From assembly GCA_027450045.1 (NCBI GenBank), contig DAIDKM010000006.1:1-62267 (forward strand): a DNA stretch of 62,267 nt, written 5' to 3'. Under the pieces are notes generated by a model. It saw only the letters and a list, made by a program, of their open reading frames with translations, searched no databases and was not told where the DNA came from. Each line of letters opens with the position of its first letter. The first letter of the stretch is position 1. This document shows positions 44,341 to 53,731 of the stretch, in pieces. The position numbers and the translations under genes were made by a program. The DNA is from Paludibacter sp. (lineage in GTDB: Bacteria > Bacteroidota > Bacteroidia > Bacteroidales > Paludibacteraceae).

Positions 44341-45042
44341 CTATTCTTCTGTTTTAGGAGCAATTAATTTGTAGCCCTTTCCATGAATGTTGATAATACC
44401 TACATCTGGATCGTCTTTCAACAATTTTCTCAGTTTAGTGATATACACGTCCATGCTTCTTGCATTGAAATAATTATCGTCAATCCAAATGGTACGCAAA
44501 GCAAAATTACGTTCAACCATTTCGTTTACGTTGGCAGCCAATAATGTCAATAATTCAGTTTCTTTTGTGGTCAATTTAATTTGGCTGTCAGCGATTGACA
44601 AAATCTGACGTTGTGTGTCAAAGGTATATTTACCCAGATAATAGGTGTCTTTTTCTTTGACTTTTTTGCCTTTCGTACGACGCATAATGGCTTCAACGCG
44701 GAAAATCAATTCTTCCATACTAAAAGGCTTCGAAATATAATCATCAGCGCCGGCTTTGAAACCTTCCAAAATATCTTCTTTCATCGTTTTAGCAGTCAAG
44801 AAGATAATTGGGCAATCTGAATTTAGATTTCGAATATCCTTTGCCAATTCAATACCGTCTTTTTTAGGCATCATGACATCCAATACGCAGATATCATATT
44901 TTTCTTTTGTAAAAGCCTTATAGCCGGCTTCGCCATCGGGAGCTAAATCGGTATGATACCCTTTTGCTTGTAAATACTCCCGCAACAACATGCTAAGATT
45001 TTCGTCATCTTCGCACAACAGAATTTTCGTTTTTTCGTCCAT
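44341..45042 (-). CDS. rprY: RprY-like response regulator
   Basis: 233 residues, OmpR-type. Receiver domain 1–120 with acidic pocket CEDDEN, phospho-acceptor Asp55 (CVLDVMMPKKDG), Thr in IIFLTAK and Lys in ISKPFSMEEL. The winged-helix DNA-binding domain spans about 135–230 (LTTKETELLTLLAANVNEMV; ARSMDVYITKLRKLL; GIINIHGKGYKLI). The sequence closely fits the conserved Bacteroidota RprY group. It follows the sensor kinase by 2 nt. Confidence 0.88.
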   Translation of the reverse strand: MDEKTKILLCEDDENLSMLLREYLQAKGYHTDLAPDGEAGYKAFTKEKYDICVLDVMMPKKDGIELAKDIRNLNSDCPIIFLTAKTMKEDILEGFKAGADDYISKPFSMEELIFRVEAIMRRTKGKKVKEKDTYYLGKYTFDTQRQILSIADSQIKLTTKETELLTLLAANVNEMVERNFALRTIWIDDNYFNARSMDVYITKLRKLLKDDPDVGIINIHGKGYKLIAPKTEE

Positions 45043-45044
45043 GA

Positions 45045-46544
45045 TTAATTGTTTTTTAGAGTTGGTAATGTAATGATAAACTTGGTGCCAATGTTCACTT
45101 CGCTTTCCACTTTAATTGTTCCATGATGAGCATCAATTATTTGTTTTACGTACGCAAGTCCTAAACCAAAACCCTTCACATTGTGAACATTACCTGTGGG
45201 AACTCGGAAGAACTTGTCAAAAATACGTTTTTGATATTCTTTTTTGATACCTACGCCGTTATCTTGTATGGAAATACACATATTCCCTTTCTCATTCCAC
45301 GTTTTTACTGTCAACACCAAATTGGAAGGTGTATATTTTACCGCATTATCCATTAGGTTGTACAACACATTTGTAAAGTGTGTTTCATCCACCAACACAA
45401 AGGGATCAGTTGCTTGAATTTCTGTTCTGAGTTGTCCATGTTTAGCATGAACTTTGACCCAGAAATTATCTAATATCATGTTCAACAACTCATTAACATC
45501 AGTTTCAGTTAGTTTTAGATTGCCATTACCACGTTCAAAAGTGGACATCTGTAATACTTTCTCTATATGAAAACTAAGACGTTTTGTTTCATCAACAATG
45601 ACCCGTGTGTAATATTTCAAGGTATCCGCCGTTTTTGAAACTGAAGGATCGCCTAACATTTGAGCTGCCAATGAAATAGTTGAAACAGGCGTCTTTAATT
45701 CATGAGTCATGTTACTTACAAAATCATTTTTAATTTCGTTCAAACGTCTTTGCCTAAAAATCAATATAATGGACAAAACACATGAAAGCAACAAAATAAG
45801 AGATAGGATTGCCCATGGAAAAAGTAAAGTCATCGAATTAAGCAACATACTCTTTTTGGTCGGAAAGTAAACGGTCAAAAAGGCTTCATGAGCATTAGCA
45901 GGATCATTCGGGAAAAGTCGTTGTGTAAAGCCACTTTTATCAGATTCTGTAGCATCACTGTCAGAACTTTGATAGATCACTTTTCCTTTACGATCTGTAA
46001 TCTTAAAATGATATGGAATCGTTACCGAGTTGTTTGAGAACTCTTCCTGAATCATCGCTGACAACAGATCCATATTAATACGTTGCGTTATATCTTCCGT
46101 AATCGCATCTCTCATCCAACGCCAAGCTACTACATCAACCACCTTTTTCGTATGCAGAAAAGCATCTGCAAAGCGATTCTGATACATTTGCGAAGTAGCT
46201 TGAATGGACGAAGAAGCACCTGAAATGGAAACCTTTGGTTCAGACTGTAAGGAAGTTGTATCCAACGTATCCTGAACTGTCTGCATAGAATCGGTTAGCG
46301 CAGCAAGTGGTGATTTTAGCAAATTAGAGATTCCGCTCGTACCCATTTCTTGCTTCAAATATTTGGTTGCTTCCGCCTCTTCCAAATCACGCGATACCTG
46401 ATATAGACTTCTTTGCACGTTTGTGTCAAATTGACGCTCCATCAATTGTGACATCTGCAAAATATAACGAAATTGGATGATGACTAACCCTACAAAAGTC
46501 AAACTCATGATAGCCAATAACACCCAAATAATCGTTTTTTTCAT
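45045..46544 (-). CDS. rprX: RprX-like sensor histidine kinase
   Basis: 499 residues. Two membrane helices (about 5–27 and 240–265) flank a periplasmic sensor region of ~210 residues. The kinase core follows: phospho-acceptor His281 in NMTHELKTPVSTISL, N-box NVLYNLMDNAVKYTP, G-boxes QDNGVGIKKE and VKGFGLGLAYVKQI. First gene of the rprX–rprY pair; the signal is not evident. Upstream 270 bp to uvrA hold no gene. Confidence 0.88.
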   Translation of the reverse strand: MKKTIIWVLLAIMSLTFVGLVIIQFRYILQMSQLMERQFDTNVQRSLYQVSRDLEEAEATKYLKQEMGTSGISNLLKSPLAALTDSMQTVQDTLDTTSLQSEPKVSISGASSSIQATSQMYQNRFADAFLHTKKVVDVVAWRWMRDAITEDITQRINMDLLSAMIQEEFSNNSVTIPYHFKITDRKGKVIYQSSDSDATESDKSGFTQRLFPNDPANAHEAFLTVYFPTKKSMLLNSMTLLFPWAILSLILLLSCVLSIILIFRQRRLNEIKNDFVSNMTHELKTPVSTISLAAQMLGDPSVSKTADTLKYYTRVIVDETKRLSFHIEKVLQMSTFERGNGNLKLTETDVNELLNMILDNFWVKVHAKHGQLRTEIQATDPFVLVDETHFTNVLYNLMDNAVKYTPSNLVLTVKTWNEKGNMCISIQDNGVGIKKEYQKRIFDKFFRVPTGNVHNVKGFGLGLAYVKQIIDAHHGTIKVESEVNIGTKFIITLPTLKNN

Positions 46545-46814
46545 AAATTATTGTCCCTCAATAATCCGTTCCACTCAATGATTTATTTTCTTCAACAAAA
46601 ATAATGTCAAAATTCACGATTGATTTTTACTTAACAAGATTTAACTGGACTCGGATTTAACATCTCGAATTCAGAGGGTTTTGAATTAACTTTTTAACGG
46701 GATTTAATGTTAAAAGGAGGAATTAGTGTTAAATTCAGGGCTTCCTGTTAACAATTTGAGAAGTGAGAAACCAAATATTTCTCCCAAAAAAGAGGGGCAA
46801 AAGCAAGATTTTTC

Positions 46815-49646
46815 TTACAACAACTCATGACGTAAAAAAATAGCCGTTGCACCTACTCCTTTTTCGACTATTTCTTCCGGAGTACCACAGACTATCACTT
46901 TACCACCTTCTTTGCCACCTTCGGGACCCATGTCAATAATATAGTCAGCCGATTTTATCACATCCGGGTTATGTTCAATCACCATCACAGAGTTTCCTTT
47001 TTCAACGAGTCGATTCAGAACATCAAGCAGCACTTTGATATCTTCAAAATGAAGGCCGGTTGTGGGTTCGTCTAAGATATAAAGGGTGTTTCCTGTGTCT
47101 TTTTTAGCTAATTCCGTCGCCAATTTAATGCGTTGACTTTCTCCGCCTGACAGTGTGGATGATGGTTGGCCCAGCTGTACATAGCCCAATCCAACGTCAT
47201 GCAACACTTTCAATTTCGGTAAAATAGAAGGGAATGAGTCGAAAAAATCCAACGCTTGATCAATCGTCATATTGAGAACATCGGCAATGGATTTTCCTTT
47301 GAAACGCACTTCGAGAGTTTCGCGATTGTAGCGTTTCCCCTGACATGCCTCGCACAAAACCAAAACATCAGGTAGAAAATTCATTTCAATAGTCTTATAT
47401 CCATTCCCCCTGCACACATCACAACGACCTCCCGGGACATTAAATGAAAATCGTCCGGGTTTATAGCCTCGTATTTTTGCTTCAGGCAATGAAACAAACA
47501 AAGAACGAATATCAGCAAAAATCCCTGTGTAAGTTGCAGGATTTGAGCGGGGAGTTCGGCCGATAGGCGCCTGATCTACTTCAATCACTTTATCAACATG
47601 CTCCAATCCTTCCACCGAATCATAAGGCAACGGGTCTTGCAAGGAATGATAAAGCAATTGGCTTAAGATAGGCTGCAACGTATCATTGATCAAAGACGAT
47701 TTACCACTACCTGAAACCCCCGTCACGCAAATGAACAATCCCAACGGAAAAGAAACATCGATTTTTTTCAGATTATTTCCTGCAGCGCCATTCAGTCTCA
47801 GAAAATTGCCATTGCCAGGACGTCTATTTTCTGGAACTTCTATTTTTCTACGACCATTCAAATAATCAGCCGTTAATGTGGAAATGGTCTTCAACTCCTC
47901 GGGAACTCCTGCAAAAACCAACTCGCCACCCAAACGACCTGCGAGTGGACCTAAATCAATCACATAGTCGGCGGCAAGCATCATATCGCGATCATGCTCC
48001 ACTACAATAACGGAATTCCCGTTATCACGCAATTGTTTCAGCGACTTAATAAGCCTTTCGTTGTCCCGTTGATGCAAGCCGATGCTTGGTTCGTCAAGAA
48101 TATAAAGTACATTCACTAATTGAGAACCTATTTGCGTTGCCAGACGAATGCGCTGACTTTCGCCGCCGGAAAGCGACATGGAACTCCGATTGAGTGATAA
48201 ATAACCCAAGCCGACATCCAATAAAAACCGGAGGCGGGAACGGATTTCTTTCAAAATTTCAGCTGCAATAGTTTTTTGTCTCTCGGAAAGCGCCGGCTCA
48301 ATTTCCAAAGTCCACTGATACATATCAACAATATCAATTTCCGCCAATTCGGAAATTGTTTTGTCTCCAACCCGATATTGACGGGCTTCCTGATTAAGAC
48401 GAGTACCACCGCACTCAGGGCATACCGTAGTTTTAACAAATTGTGATGCCCATTTTTGTTCAGATGCTGACGCATCGCTATCGCGCTGTAATTCAATGTA
48501 CTTGATAACTCCTTCAAAAGTAGCAAAATAGTTTGATGTACCCAATGCAGCGTTTTTAATCGTTAATGGCTCATTACTGCCATTTAATATCTCATCCAAT
48601 GCTTCATCGGAAATTTCGGATAAAGGAGTTTTTTCGTCAAATCCATATTTTTCTCCAATGGCATCAATTTGCCAAAAAATCAATGAATGCCTGGATTTTC
48701 CTAATGGAATAATTCCTCCTTGAGCAATGCTCAGCGACCGATCAGGAATAATTTTGTCAATATCCATTTGATGCACATACCCCAATCCTTTACATCTGGG
48801 GCAAGCTCCCTGAGGCGAATTGAACGAAAAGTTATGCGGAGCAGGTTCACTATAAGAAATACCCGATGTAGGACACATTAGCTGCTTGCTAAAATGCCGC
48901 ACTTCGTTGGCAGCATAATCCCAAAGCATAATATCACTGCTTCCTTGCTGCATTCCCGTGGCTATGGAAGCTTTTAGGCGACGATCATCGTCAGCCGACA
49001 CTACCAATTTATCAATCACCAATTCAATGCTGTGATTTTTATAGCGATCGAGACGTATATTCGGCATCAACTCTTTTATTTCACCATCGACGCGTACATG
49101 CAGGTAGCCTTTTTTGCGTATTTGTTCAAACAGCTCTTTATAGTGACCTTTCCGGTTGCGCACTAGCGGGGCTAAAAGATAGATTTTCTTCCCTTGGTAG
49201 AGTTGCATGATGCGCTCCAAAATTTCATCATCGGTAAATTTCACCATCTTTTCTCCGGTCACATACGAATACGCCTCTCCCGCGCGCGCGAAAAGCAACC
49301 GTAGAAAATCGTAAATCTCGGTCGTTGTTCCCACGGTAGAACGAGGATTCTTGTTGGTGGTTTTCTGTTCAATGGAAATAACAGGGCTTAAACCGGTAAT
49401 AATATCGACATCCGGACGCTCTAAATTGCCCAGGAAGTTCCGTGCATAGGCTGAAAACGTTTCAATATACCGACGTTGCCCTTCGGCAAAAATGGTATCG
49501 AAAGCTAACGATGATTTTCCACTCCCACTTAATCCGGTGATTACAACCAGTTTATTGCGTGGAATAATTACATCAATGTTTTTTAGATTGTGAACACGAG
49601 CACCATACACTTCAATTTGCTCGTTTTCAAATATATCGTGTTGCAT
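46815..49646 (-). CDS. uvrA: Excinuclease ABC subunit A
   Basis: 943 residues. Two ABC ATPase halves: Walker A at residues 38–46 (GLSGSGKSS) and again in [14 protein letters not shown]; signature loops [19 protein letters not shown] and [19 protein letters not shown]; zinc modules with [17 protein letters not shown] and [11 protein letters not shown]…[10 protein letters not shown]. It is the damage-recognition subunit of nucleotide excision repair. It follows the HEAT-like gene by 33 nt, so it may be co-transcribed with mnmD. Confidence 0.97.
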   Translation of the reverse strand: MQHDIFENEQIEVYGARVHNLKNIDVIIPRNKLVVITGLSGSGKSSLAFDTIFAEGQRRYIETFSAYARNFLGNLERPDVDIITGLSPVISIEQKTTNKNPRSTVGTTTEIYDFLRLLFARAGEAYSYVTGEKMVKFTDDEILERIMQLYQGKKIYLLAPLVRNRKGHYKELFEQIRKKGYLHVRVDGEIKELMPNIRLDRYKNHSIELVIDKLVVSADDDRRLKASIATGMQQGSSDIMLWDYAANEVRHFSKQLMCPTSGISYSEPAPHNFSFNSPQGACPRCKGLGYVHQMDIDKIIPDRSLSIAQGGIIPLGKSRHSLIFWQIDAIGEKYGFDEKTPLSEISDEALDEILNGSNEPLTIKNAALGTSNYFATFEGVIKYIELQRDSDASASEQKWASQFVKTTVCPECGGTRLNQEARQYRVGDKTISELAEIDIVDMYQWTLEIEPALSERQKTIAAEILKEIRSRLRFLLDVGLGYLSLNRSSMSLSGGESQRIRLATQIGSQLVNVLYILDEPSIGLHQRDNERLIKSLKQLRDNGNSVIVVEHDRDMMLAADYVIDLGPLAGRLGGELVFAGVPEELKTISTLTADYLNGRRKIEVPENRRPGNGNFLRLNGAAGNNLKKIDVSFPLGLFICVTGVSGSGKSSLINDTLQPILSQLLYHSLQDPLPYDSVEGLEHVDKVIEVDQAPIGRTPRSNPATYTGIFADIRSLFVSLPEAKIRGYKPGRFSFNVPGGRCDVCRGNGYKTIEMNFLPDVLVLCEACQGKRYNRETLEVRFKGKSIADVLNMTIDQALDFFDSFPSILPKLKVLHDVGLGYVQLGQPSSTLSGGESQRIKLATELAKKDTGNTLYILDEPTTGLHFEDIKVLLDVLNRLVEKGNSVMVIEHNPDVIKSADYIIDMGPEGGKEGGKVIVCGTPEEIVEKGVGATAIFLRHELL

Positions 49647-49679
49647 ATTAAAAATCAGAAATAGTGATAAACATCAAAT

Positions 49680-50186
49680 CTAAATTATCTTTCTTGCCAC
49701 CGAGCATATTGCCGGCGAACTGTCATTCTCGAGTAATAGTTGTACGCATAGTTTCAGCTCAGTCATCAATTCCAATTCACGCTGACACACGCGTTGCAAA
49801 TAATAAATACTGGCTACTTTCACTGCAATAGGTGTCTTCACGAACAATATCCATTCAAAACAGCTGTTTATCAATGCTATCGGTAAATCATCAGGTAAGT
49901 TAGCAAATGAAATGATATTGAGGAGTAATCGTCTGATACTTTCGTTATTTGTATTTATTATTTTGTCTGATAGATGGTTGAGTATATTTTGTTGAAAATG
50001 TTCAGGATACTTTTCAAACAGTTTTTCAAGAGCCCATGCTGCATGCCAAGCCAATTGCCGGTTAGGATGATCAAGTAAAGCGAGCAGTTCACTGAGGCGT
50101 TCAGGGGTGGCATCTACCTCTTCGGCAAAAGAAACGATTTCTTTACGAGATAATGTCCGTGAAAGGAAAGTTTCAAAATCAATCAT
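49680..50186 (-). CDS. HEAT-repeat-like protein of unknown function
   Basis: About 168 residues from the ATG at 50186. The frame is open to an ATG at 50261 that overlaps the mnmD stop (ATGA), but the extra 25 codons look like untranslated spacer; this start is undecided. The protein is all helical, with HEAT-like pairs (LSELLALLDHPNRQLAWHAA; WALEKLFEKYPEHFQQNILN; ESIRRLLLNIISFANLPDDL). No catalytic motif is seen. It lies between mnmD and uvrA on the same strand. Confidence 0.65.
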   Translation of the reverse strand: MIDFETFLSRTLSRKEIVSFAEEVDATPERLSELLALLDHPNRQLAWHAAWALEKLFEKYPEHFQQNILNHLSDKIINTNNESIRRLLLNIISFANLPDDLPIALINSCFEWILFVKTPIAVKVASIYYLQRVCQRELELMTELKLCVQLLLENDSSPAICSVARKII

Positions 50187-50257
50187 CACAGCTGATCTAC
50201 AGTCGCCTACCGCTTTTAAGATGAAAAAAAATATAATCTGTAAAGTTAGCCAAAAGA

Positions 50258-50923
50258 TCACACAAAGAATTTGCGGCCCCGCAACATTTCTTGTTTACCG
50301 GGAGGTCCAAGTAAACGTTCGACGTGAAACCCGACCTGCTGCATCATTCTTCTTACGGCTCCTTTTGCACTGTAAGTCACCAATATACCCTCGTTTTTTA
50401 AACTATGAAACAAGGTATCGAATAATCCTATTTGCCACATATCCTCTTGTTTGTTGGGCGCAAAAGCATCAAAATAAATCACGGAAAATTGATTTTCAGG
50501 CAATTTCATTTCAGTAAAATCAGCATGAATTTTGTGCAAATAAAAATAATCGTTGATTTGAATCCGTTCATTCCATGACGCTTCATGCAATTTCTGAAAC
50601 AATGAGGTATCACCAAGCAATTCAGGATAGTTTAAACGTAAAGCATTATCAAGCGATAACGGATACAGCTCAACGGCCATATACTCGCAAACACGTTTCT
50701 GTTGAGTTGCCGCCAACGCAGTAAGTAACGCATTCAAACCGGTTCCAAAACCCACTTCAAAAACCTGCCAATTTTCCAAAGGCGAAACAAACAAGCCGGC
50801 ATTCAAAAATACATGATTTGATTCCTGAATGGCGCCATGAATGGAATGATAATGCTCGTCCATTTCCGGCAAAAAGAAGGTATTTGAGCCATCCTCAGTA
50901 AGTTGTAAAACGAAAGATTGCAT
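50258..50923 (-). CDS. mnmD: tRNA U34 5-methylaminomethyl-2-thiouridine methyltransferase MnmD
   Basis: 221 residues, Rossmann-type methyltransferase. TEDGSNTFFLPEMDEHYHSI and HGAIQESNHVF are the family start, WQVFEVGFGTGLNALLTALA is the SAM-binding loop, and VIYFDAFAPNKQEDMW the catalytic D-A-F-A-P block. It performs the last methylation of mnm5s2U34; here it stands alone without the MnmC oxidase half, as usual in Bacteroidota. A TACTTTTG element lies 25 nt upstream. Confidence 0.9.
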   Translation of the reverse strand: MQSFVLQLTEDGSNTFFLPEMDEHYHSIHGAIQESNHVFLNAGLFVSPLENWQVFEVGFGTGLNALLTALAATQQKRVCEYMAVELYPLSLDNALRLNYPELLGDTSLFQKLHEASWNERIQINDYFYLHKIHADFTEMKLPENQFSVIYFDAFAPNKQEDMWQIGLFDTLFHSLKNEGILVTYSAKGAVRRMMQQVGFHVERLLGPPGKQEMLRGRKFFV

Positions 50924-51062
50924 AGAAACCGATTCAATTTAAATAGACAAAAGTAACCATTAAATAGATCGGTTTTTCATGTTCGTCAAGAACGACATCA
51001 AAGAACATAGATAAAACAACTTTTTTTTTAGAAAGACAACATGAAGATGGGTTGGGAATAAC

Positions 51063-51070
51063 TATCTTTG
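51063..51070 (+). promoter_or_regulatory. Promoter -7 element for pyrE operon
   Basis: TATCTTTG on the plus strand; would give a leader of ~215 nt before pyrE. No properly spaced TTTG box is seen, so it is tentative. Confidence 0.4.
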
Positions 51071-51131
51071 CAAAACAATTAGAGCATGAATTTTCGCAAC
51101 AAAATATTTCTTCAAATAGCATGTCAATGAG

Positions 51132-51162
51132 CTATTTAAAAACTATTTAAATGCTATTTAAA
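51132..51162. repeat. 11-bp periodic CTATTTAAA array
   Basis: CTATTTAAA at 51132–51140, 51143–51151 and 51154–51162, with 2-nt spacers: exact 11-bp spacing. It lies in the leader of the pyrE operon, about 130–160 nt before the start. Confidence 0.85.
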
Positions 51163-51292
51163 TACCCATTTAACAAAGAACCATTTTGTTACATTACCCC
51201 CACCAGACAAAGACACGCATAAGATTCAACACAGAGAATAAATTAGTATGCGAGTTCCTTGTATTCTTAATGAAAAAATAAAATAAATCCAC

Positions 51293-51946
51293 ATGAAACA
51301 ATTAGAATATCTTATCGCTGAAAAATTGCTCAAGGTGAAAGCCGTAAAGTTACAACCCAACAATCCTTTCACATGGGCATCAGGTTGGAAATCACCTATT
51401 TATTGTGATAATCGAAAAACATTATCTTATCCTGAAATTCGCAACTTCATTAAGATTGAATTAGCTCGTATCGTTCGTGAAAAATTTGATCAGGCAACGG
51501 TTATAGCCGGCGTTGCCACGGGAGCTATCGCACAGGGCGCTATGGTAGCCGAAGAACTGGGTCTTCCGTTCATTTATGTACGTTCCAAACCGAAAGATCA
51601 CGGATTAGAGAACCTTATTGAAGGGGACTTACCACCGGGCAGCAAGGTATTGGTCATTGAGGATTTAATCTCTACCGGAGGAAGCAGTCTTAAAGCTGTC
51701 GAAGCCATTCGTAATGATGGCAGCGAAGTAATCGGCATGTTGGCCATTTTCACTTATGGATTTTCCGTTGCCGAAAAGCAAATGCACGATGCCAAAGTAG
51801 AATGCGTCACACTAAGTAATTACGAAGCCATTCTCCGCGTGGCTCTGGAAACTGACTATATTGCAGAAAGCGATTTAAAAACACTCCAGGAGTGGCGCCA
51901 CAACCCATCAAAATGGCATCCAACAACTAACAAATTAAATCCATGA
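51293..51946 (+). CDS. pyrE: Orotate phosphoribosyltransferase
   Basis: 217 residues. The PRPP-binding motif is VLVIEDLISTGGSSLKAVEA, and the flexible catalytic loop is RSKPKDHGLENLIEG. It joins orotate and PRPP to OMP in pyrimidine synthesis. The stop overlaps the next start (ATGA at 51943), indicating coupled translation with the SRPBCC gene. Confidence 0.95.
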   Translation: MKQLEYLIAEKLLKVKAVKLQPNNPFTWASGWKSPIYCDNRKTLSYPEIRNFIKIELARIVREKFDQATVIAGVATGAIAQGAMVAEELGLPFIYVRSKPKDHGLENLIEGDLPPGSKVLVIEDLISTGGSSLKAVEAIRNDGSEVIGMLAIFTYGFSVAEKQMHDAKVECVTLSNYEAILRVALETDYIAESDLKTLQEWRHNPSKWHPTTNKLNP

Positions 51947-52359
51947 CTCTATTCAAAAGCGACATAAAACGGATTGCATCCTCACCCGAAATAGTTTACG
52001 AAACATTATCCGACTTACGTAATTTAGAAAATTCTCGCCATTTAATTCCTGAAAATTCAATTCAAGATGTTGAGTTTCATGAAGACAAATGTTTCTTTTC
52101 CATTCCTCCATTAGGTAAAATAGAACTTTCCATTCGCGAACGAGTTCCAGTATCCTCCATTCAATTTAGTTCTGAAGATGCTCCAATTGATTTTCATCTA
52201 ATCATCCAACTACAACCTTTAGACGACGGAAAACATACCCATCTGCAAGTTGAAGTCCATGCCGACATACCTCAAATGGTAAAAATGATGTTTGGAGGAA
52301 AGATTCAACAATTTGTCAATCAATTTGCAACCGCTTTGGAAAGTATTCATTATAACTAA
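51943..52359 (+). CDS. SRPBCC-fold protein
   Basis: 138 residues with the START/SRPBCC helix-grip pattern: an opening strand (FKSDIKRIASSPEIVYETLS), LRNLENSRHLIP, paired beta strands, and a long C-terminal helix (QQFVNQFATALESIHYN). Such proteins bind hydrophobic ligands; which one is unknown. It is translationally coupled to pyrE and followed by argH after 21 nt. The same arrangement is common in Bacteroidales as I recall it. Confidence 0.75.
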   Translation: MTLFKSDIKRIASSPEIVYETLSDLRNLENSRHLIPENSIQDVEFHEDKCFFSIPPLGKIELSIRERVPVSSIQFSSEDAPIDFHLIIQLQPLDDGKHTHLQVEVHADIPQMVKMMFGGKIQQFVNQFATALESIHYN

Positions 52360-52380
52360 TTGATTCATTACTTTTAGGTT

Positions 52381-53727
52381 ATGGCAAAAAAACTATGGGA
52401 TAAAGGGATAGCAACCAATAAAGAAATCGAACGATTCACTATCGGTCATGATCAGGAATTGGATATGCAACTTGCGCCTTACGACGTGTTAGGCTCCATG
52501 GCACACATCATCATGCTTGAAAAGATTGGGTTGTTGGAAAAAAATGAACTGAAACCCTTGCTTCAATCATTGAAAACCATTTATCTCCAGATTGCACAAG
52601 GCAACTTCACAATTGAACCGGAAGTAGAAGACGTGCATTCCCAAATCGAATTACTGCTCACCCGCTCTTTGGGCGATTTAGGCAAAAAAATTCATAGCGG
52701 ACGTTCCCGCAACGATCAGGCTTTGCTCGATTTGAAACTGTTTGCACGTCATCGCATAGAAATTACCGTTGAACTTATTCAACAACTAATTGATACTTTA
52801 TTAGAACAAAGCGAACGCTACAAGAAAGTGTTGATGCCGGGTTACACGCATCTTCAAGTAGCCATGCCATCATCGTTTGGCCTTTGGTTTGGAGCGTATG
52901 CCGAAGGGTTAACTGATGACCTTCAACTACTGCTGGCAGCCTATCGCATTGCAAACCGCAATCCACTCGGCTCAGCAGCAGGTTATGGCTCATCATTTCC
53001 CCTCAACCGGCAAATGACCACGGATTTACTTGGATTCGATTCGATGAATTACAACGTTGTTTATGCACAAATGGGGCGGGGAAAAATGGAACGTATCGTC
53101 ACCACAGCCTTGGCTTCCGTCGCCGCAACTTTGTCGAAATTAGCCTATGATGCCTGCCTGTTTTCGAGCCAAAACTTTGGATTCGTTCAATTGCCTGACG
53201 CCTTTACAACCGGTTCGAGCATCATGCCTCACAAAAAAAATCCAGATGTTTTTGAGCTGACAAGGGCAAAATGCAATAAGCTGCAAGCTGCTCCACAGCA
53301 AATCTCTCTCATTATAAACAATTTGCCATCCGGATACTTCCGTGATATGCAAATTACAAAAGAGTGTTTCATTCCTACATTTGAAGAATTGGATGATTGC
53401 CTTCGTATGACAACCCTGATAATGCCACAAATCACAATCAATCAATCAATTCTTGATGATTCACGGTACGATTTAATGTTTAGTGTCGAAGCTGTCAATG
53501 ATTTAGTCCAACATGGGATGCCGTTTCGCGACGCTTATAAAAAAATTGGCGACGACATTGCCGCCGGTGCTTTCCATCCCACAAAAACGATTCATCACAC
53601 GCATGAAGGCAGCATTGGAAACCTTTTCAACGATGAAATCCGCCGGCTTAAAAATGATCTGATTGCAGCATTCCATTTTGAAAAAAGAAGTGAAGCAGAA
53701 AGCAACTTGTTGTCAATGGCAGAATAA
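52381..53727 (+). CDS. argH: Argininosuccinate lyase
   Basis: 448 residues. Signature GSSIMPHKKNPDVFELTRAK (catalytic Ser loop), plus HSGRSRNDQALLDLKLFARH and MPGYTHLQVAMPSSFGLWFG. It splits argininosuccinate into arginine and fumarate. It is the third gene after pyrE; its stop is 4 nt from the comEC stop on the other strand, with no terminator between. Confidence 0.95.
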   Translation: MAKKLWDKGIATNKEIERFTIGHDQELDMQLAPYDVLGSMAHIIMLEKIGLLEKNELKPLLQSLKTIYLQIAQGNFTIEPEVEDVHSQIELLLTRSLGDLGKKIHSGRSRNDQALLDLKLFARHRIEITVELIQQLIDTLLEQSERYKKVLMPGYTHLQVAMPSSFGLWFGAYAEGLTDDLQLLLAAYRIANRNPLGSAAGYGSSFPLNRQMTTDLLGFDSMNYNVVYAQMGRGKMERIVTTALASVAATLSKLAYDACLFSSQNFGFVQLPDAFTTGSSIMPHKKNPDVFELTRAKCNKLQAAPQQISLIINNLPSGYFRDMQITKECFIPTFEELDDCLRMTTLIMPQITINQSILDDSRYDLMFSVEAVNDLVQHGMPFRDAYKKIGDDIAAGAFHPTKTIHHTHEGSIGNLFNDEIRRLKNDLIAAFHFEKRSEAESNLLSMAE

Positions 53728-53731
53728 TTCC

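Larger units (their letters stand above)
50924..51292. other. Divergent intergenic region, 369 bp
   Basis: Between mnmD (minus) and pyrE (plus). It holds a TATCTTTG element (51063–51070), the 11-bp periodic CTATTTAAA array (51132–51162), and a leader segment ATGCGAGTTCC (51249–51259) also found before the DUF4143 gene. Confidence 0.6.

Noticed and set aside
50187-50261. N-terminal extension of the HEAT-like protein overlapping mnmD
   Set aside because: The ATGA overlap is tempting, but the 25 extra residues look like translated spacer; left undecided in favour of 50186.
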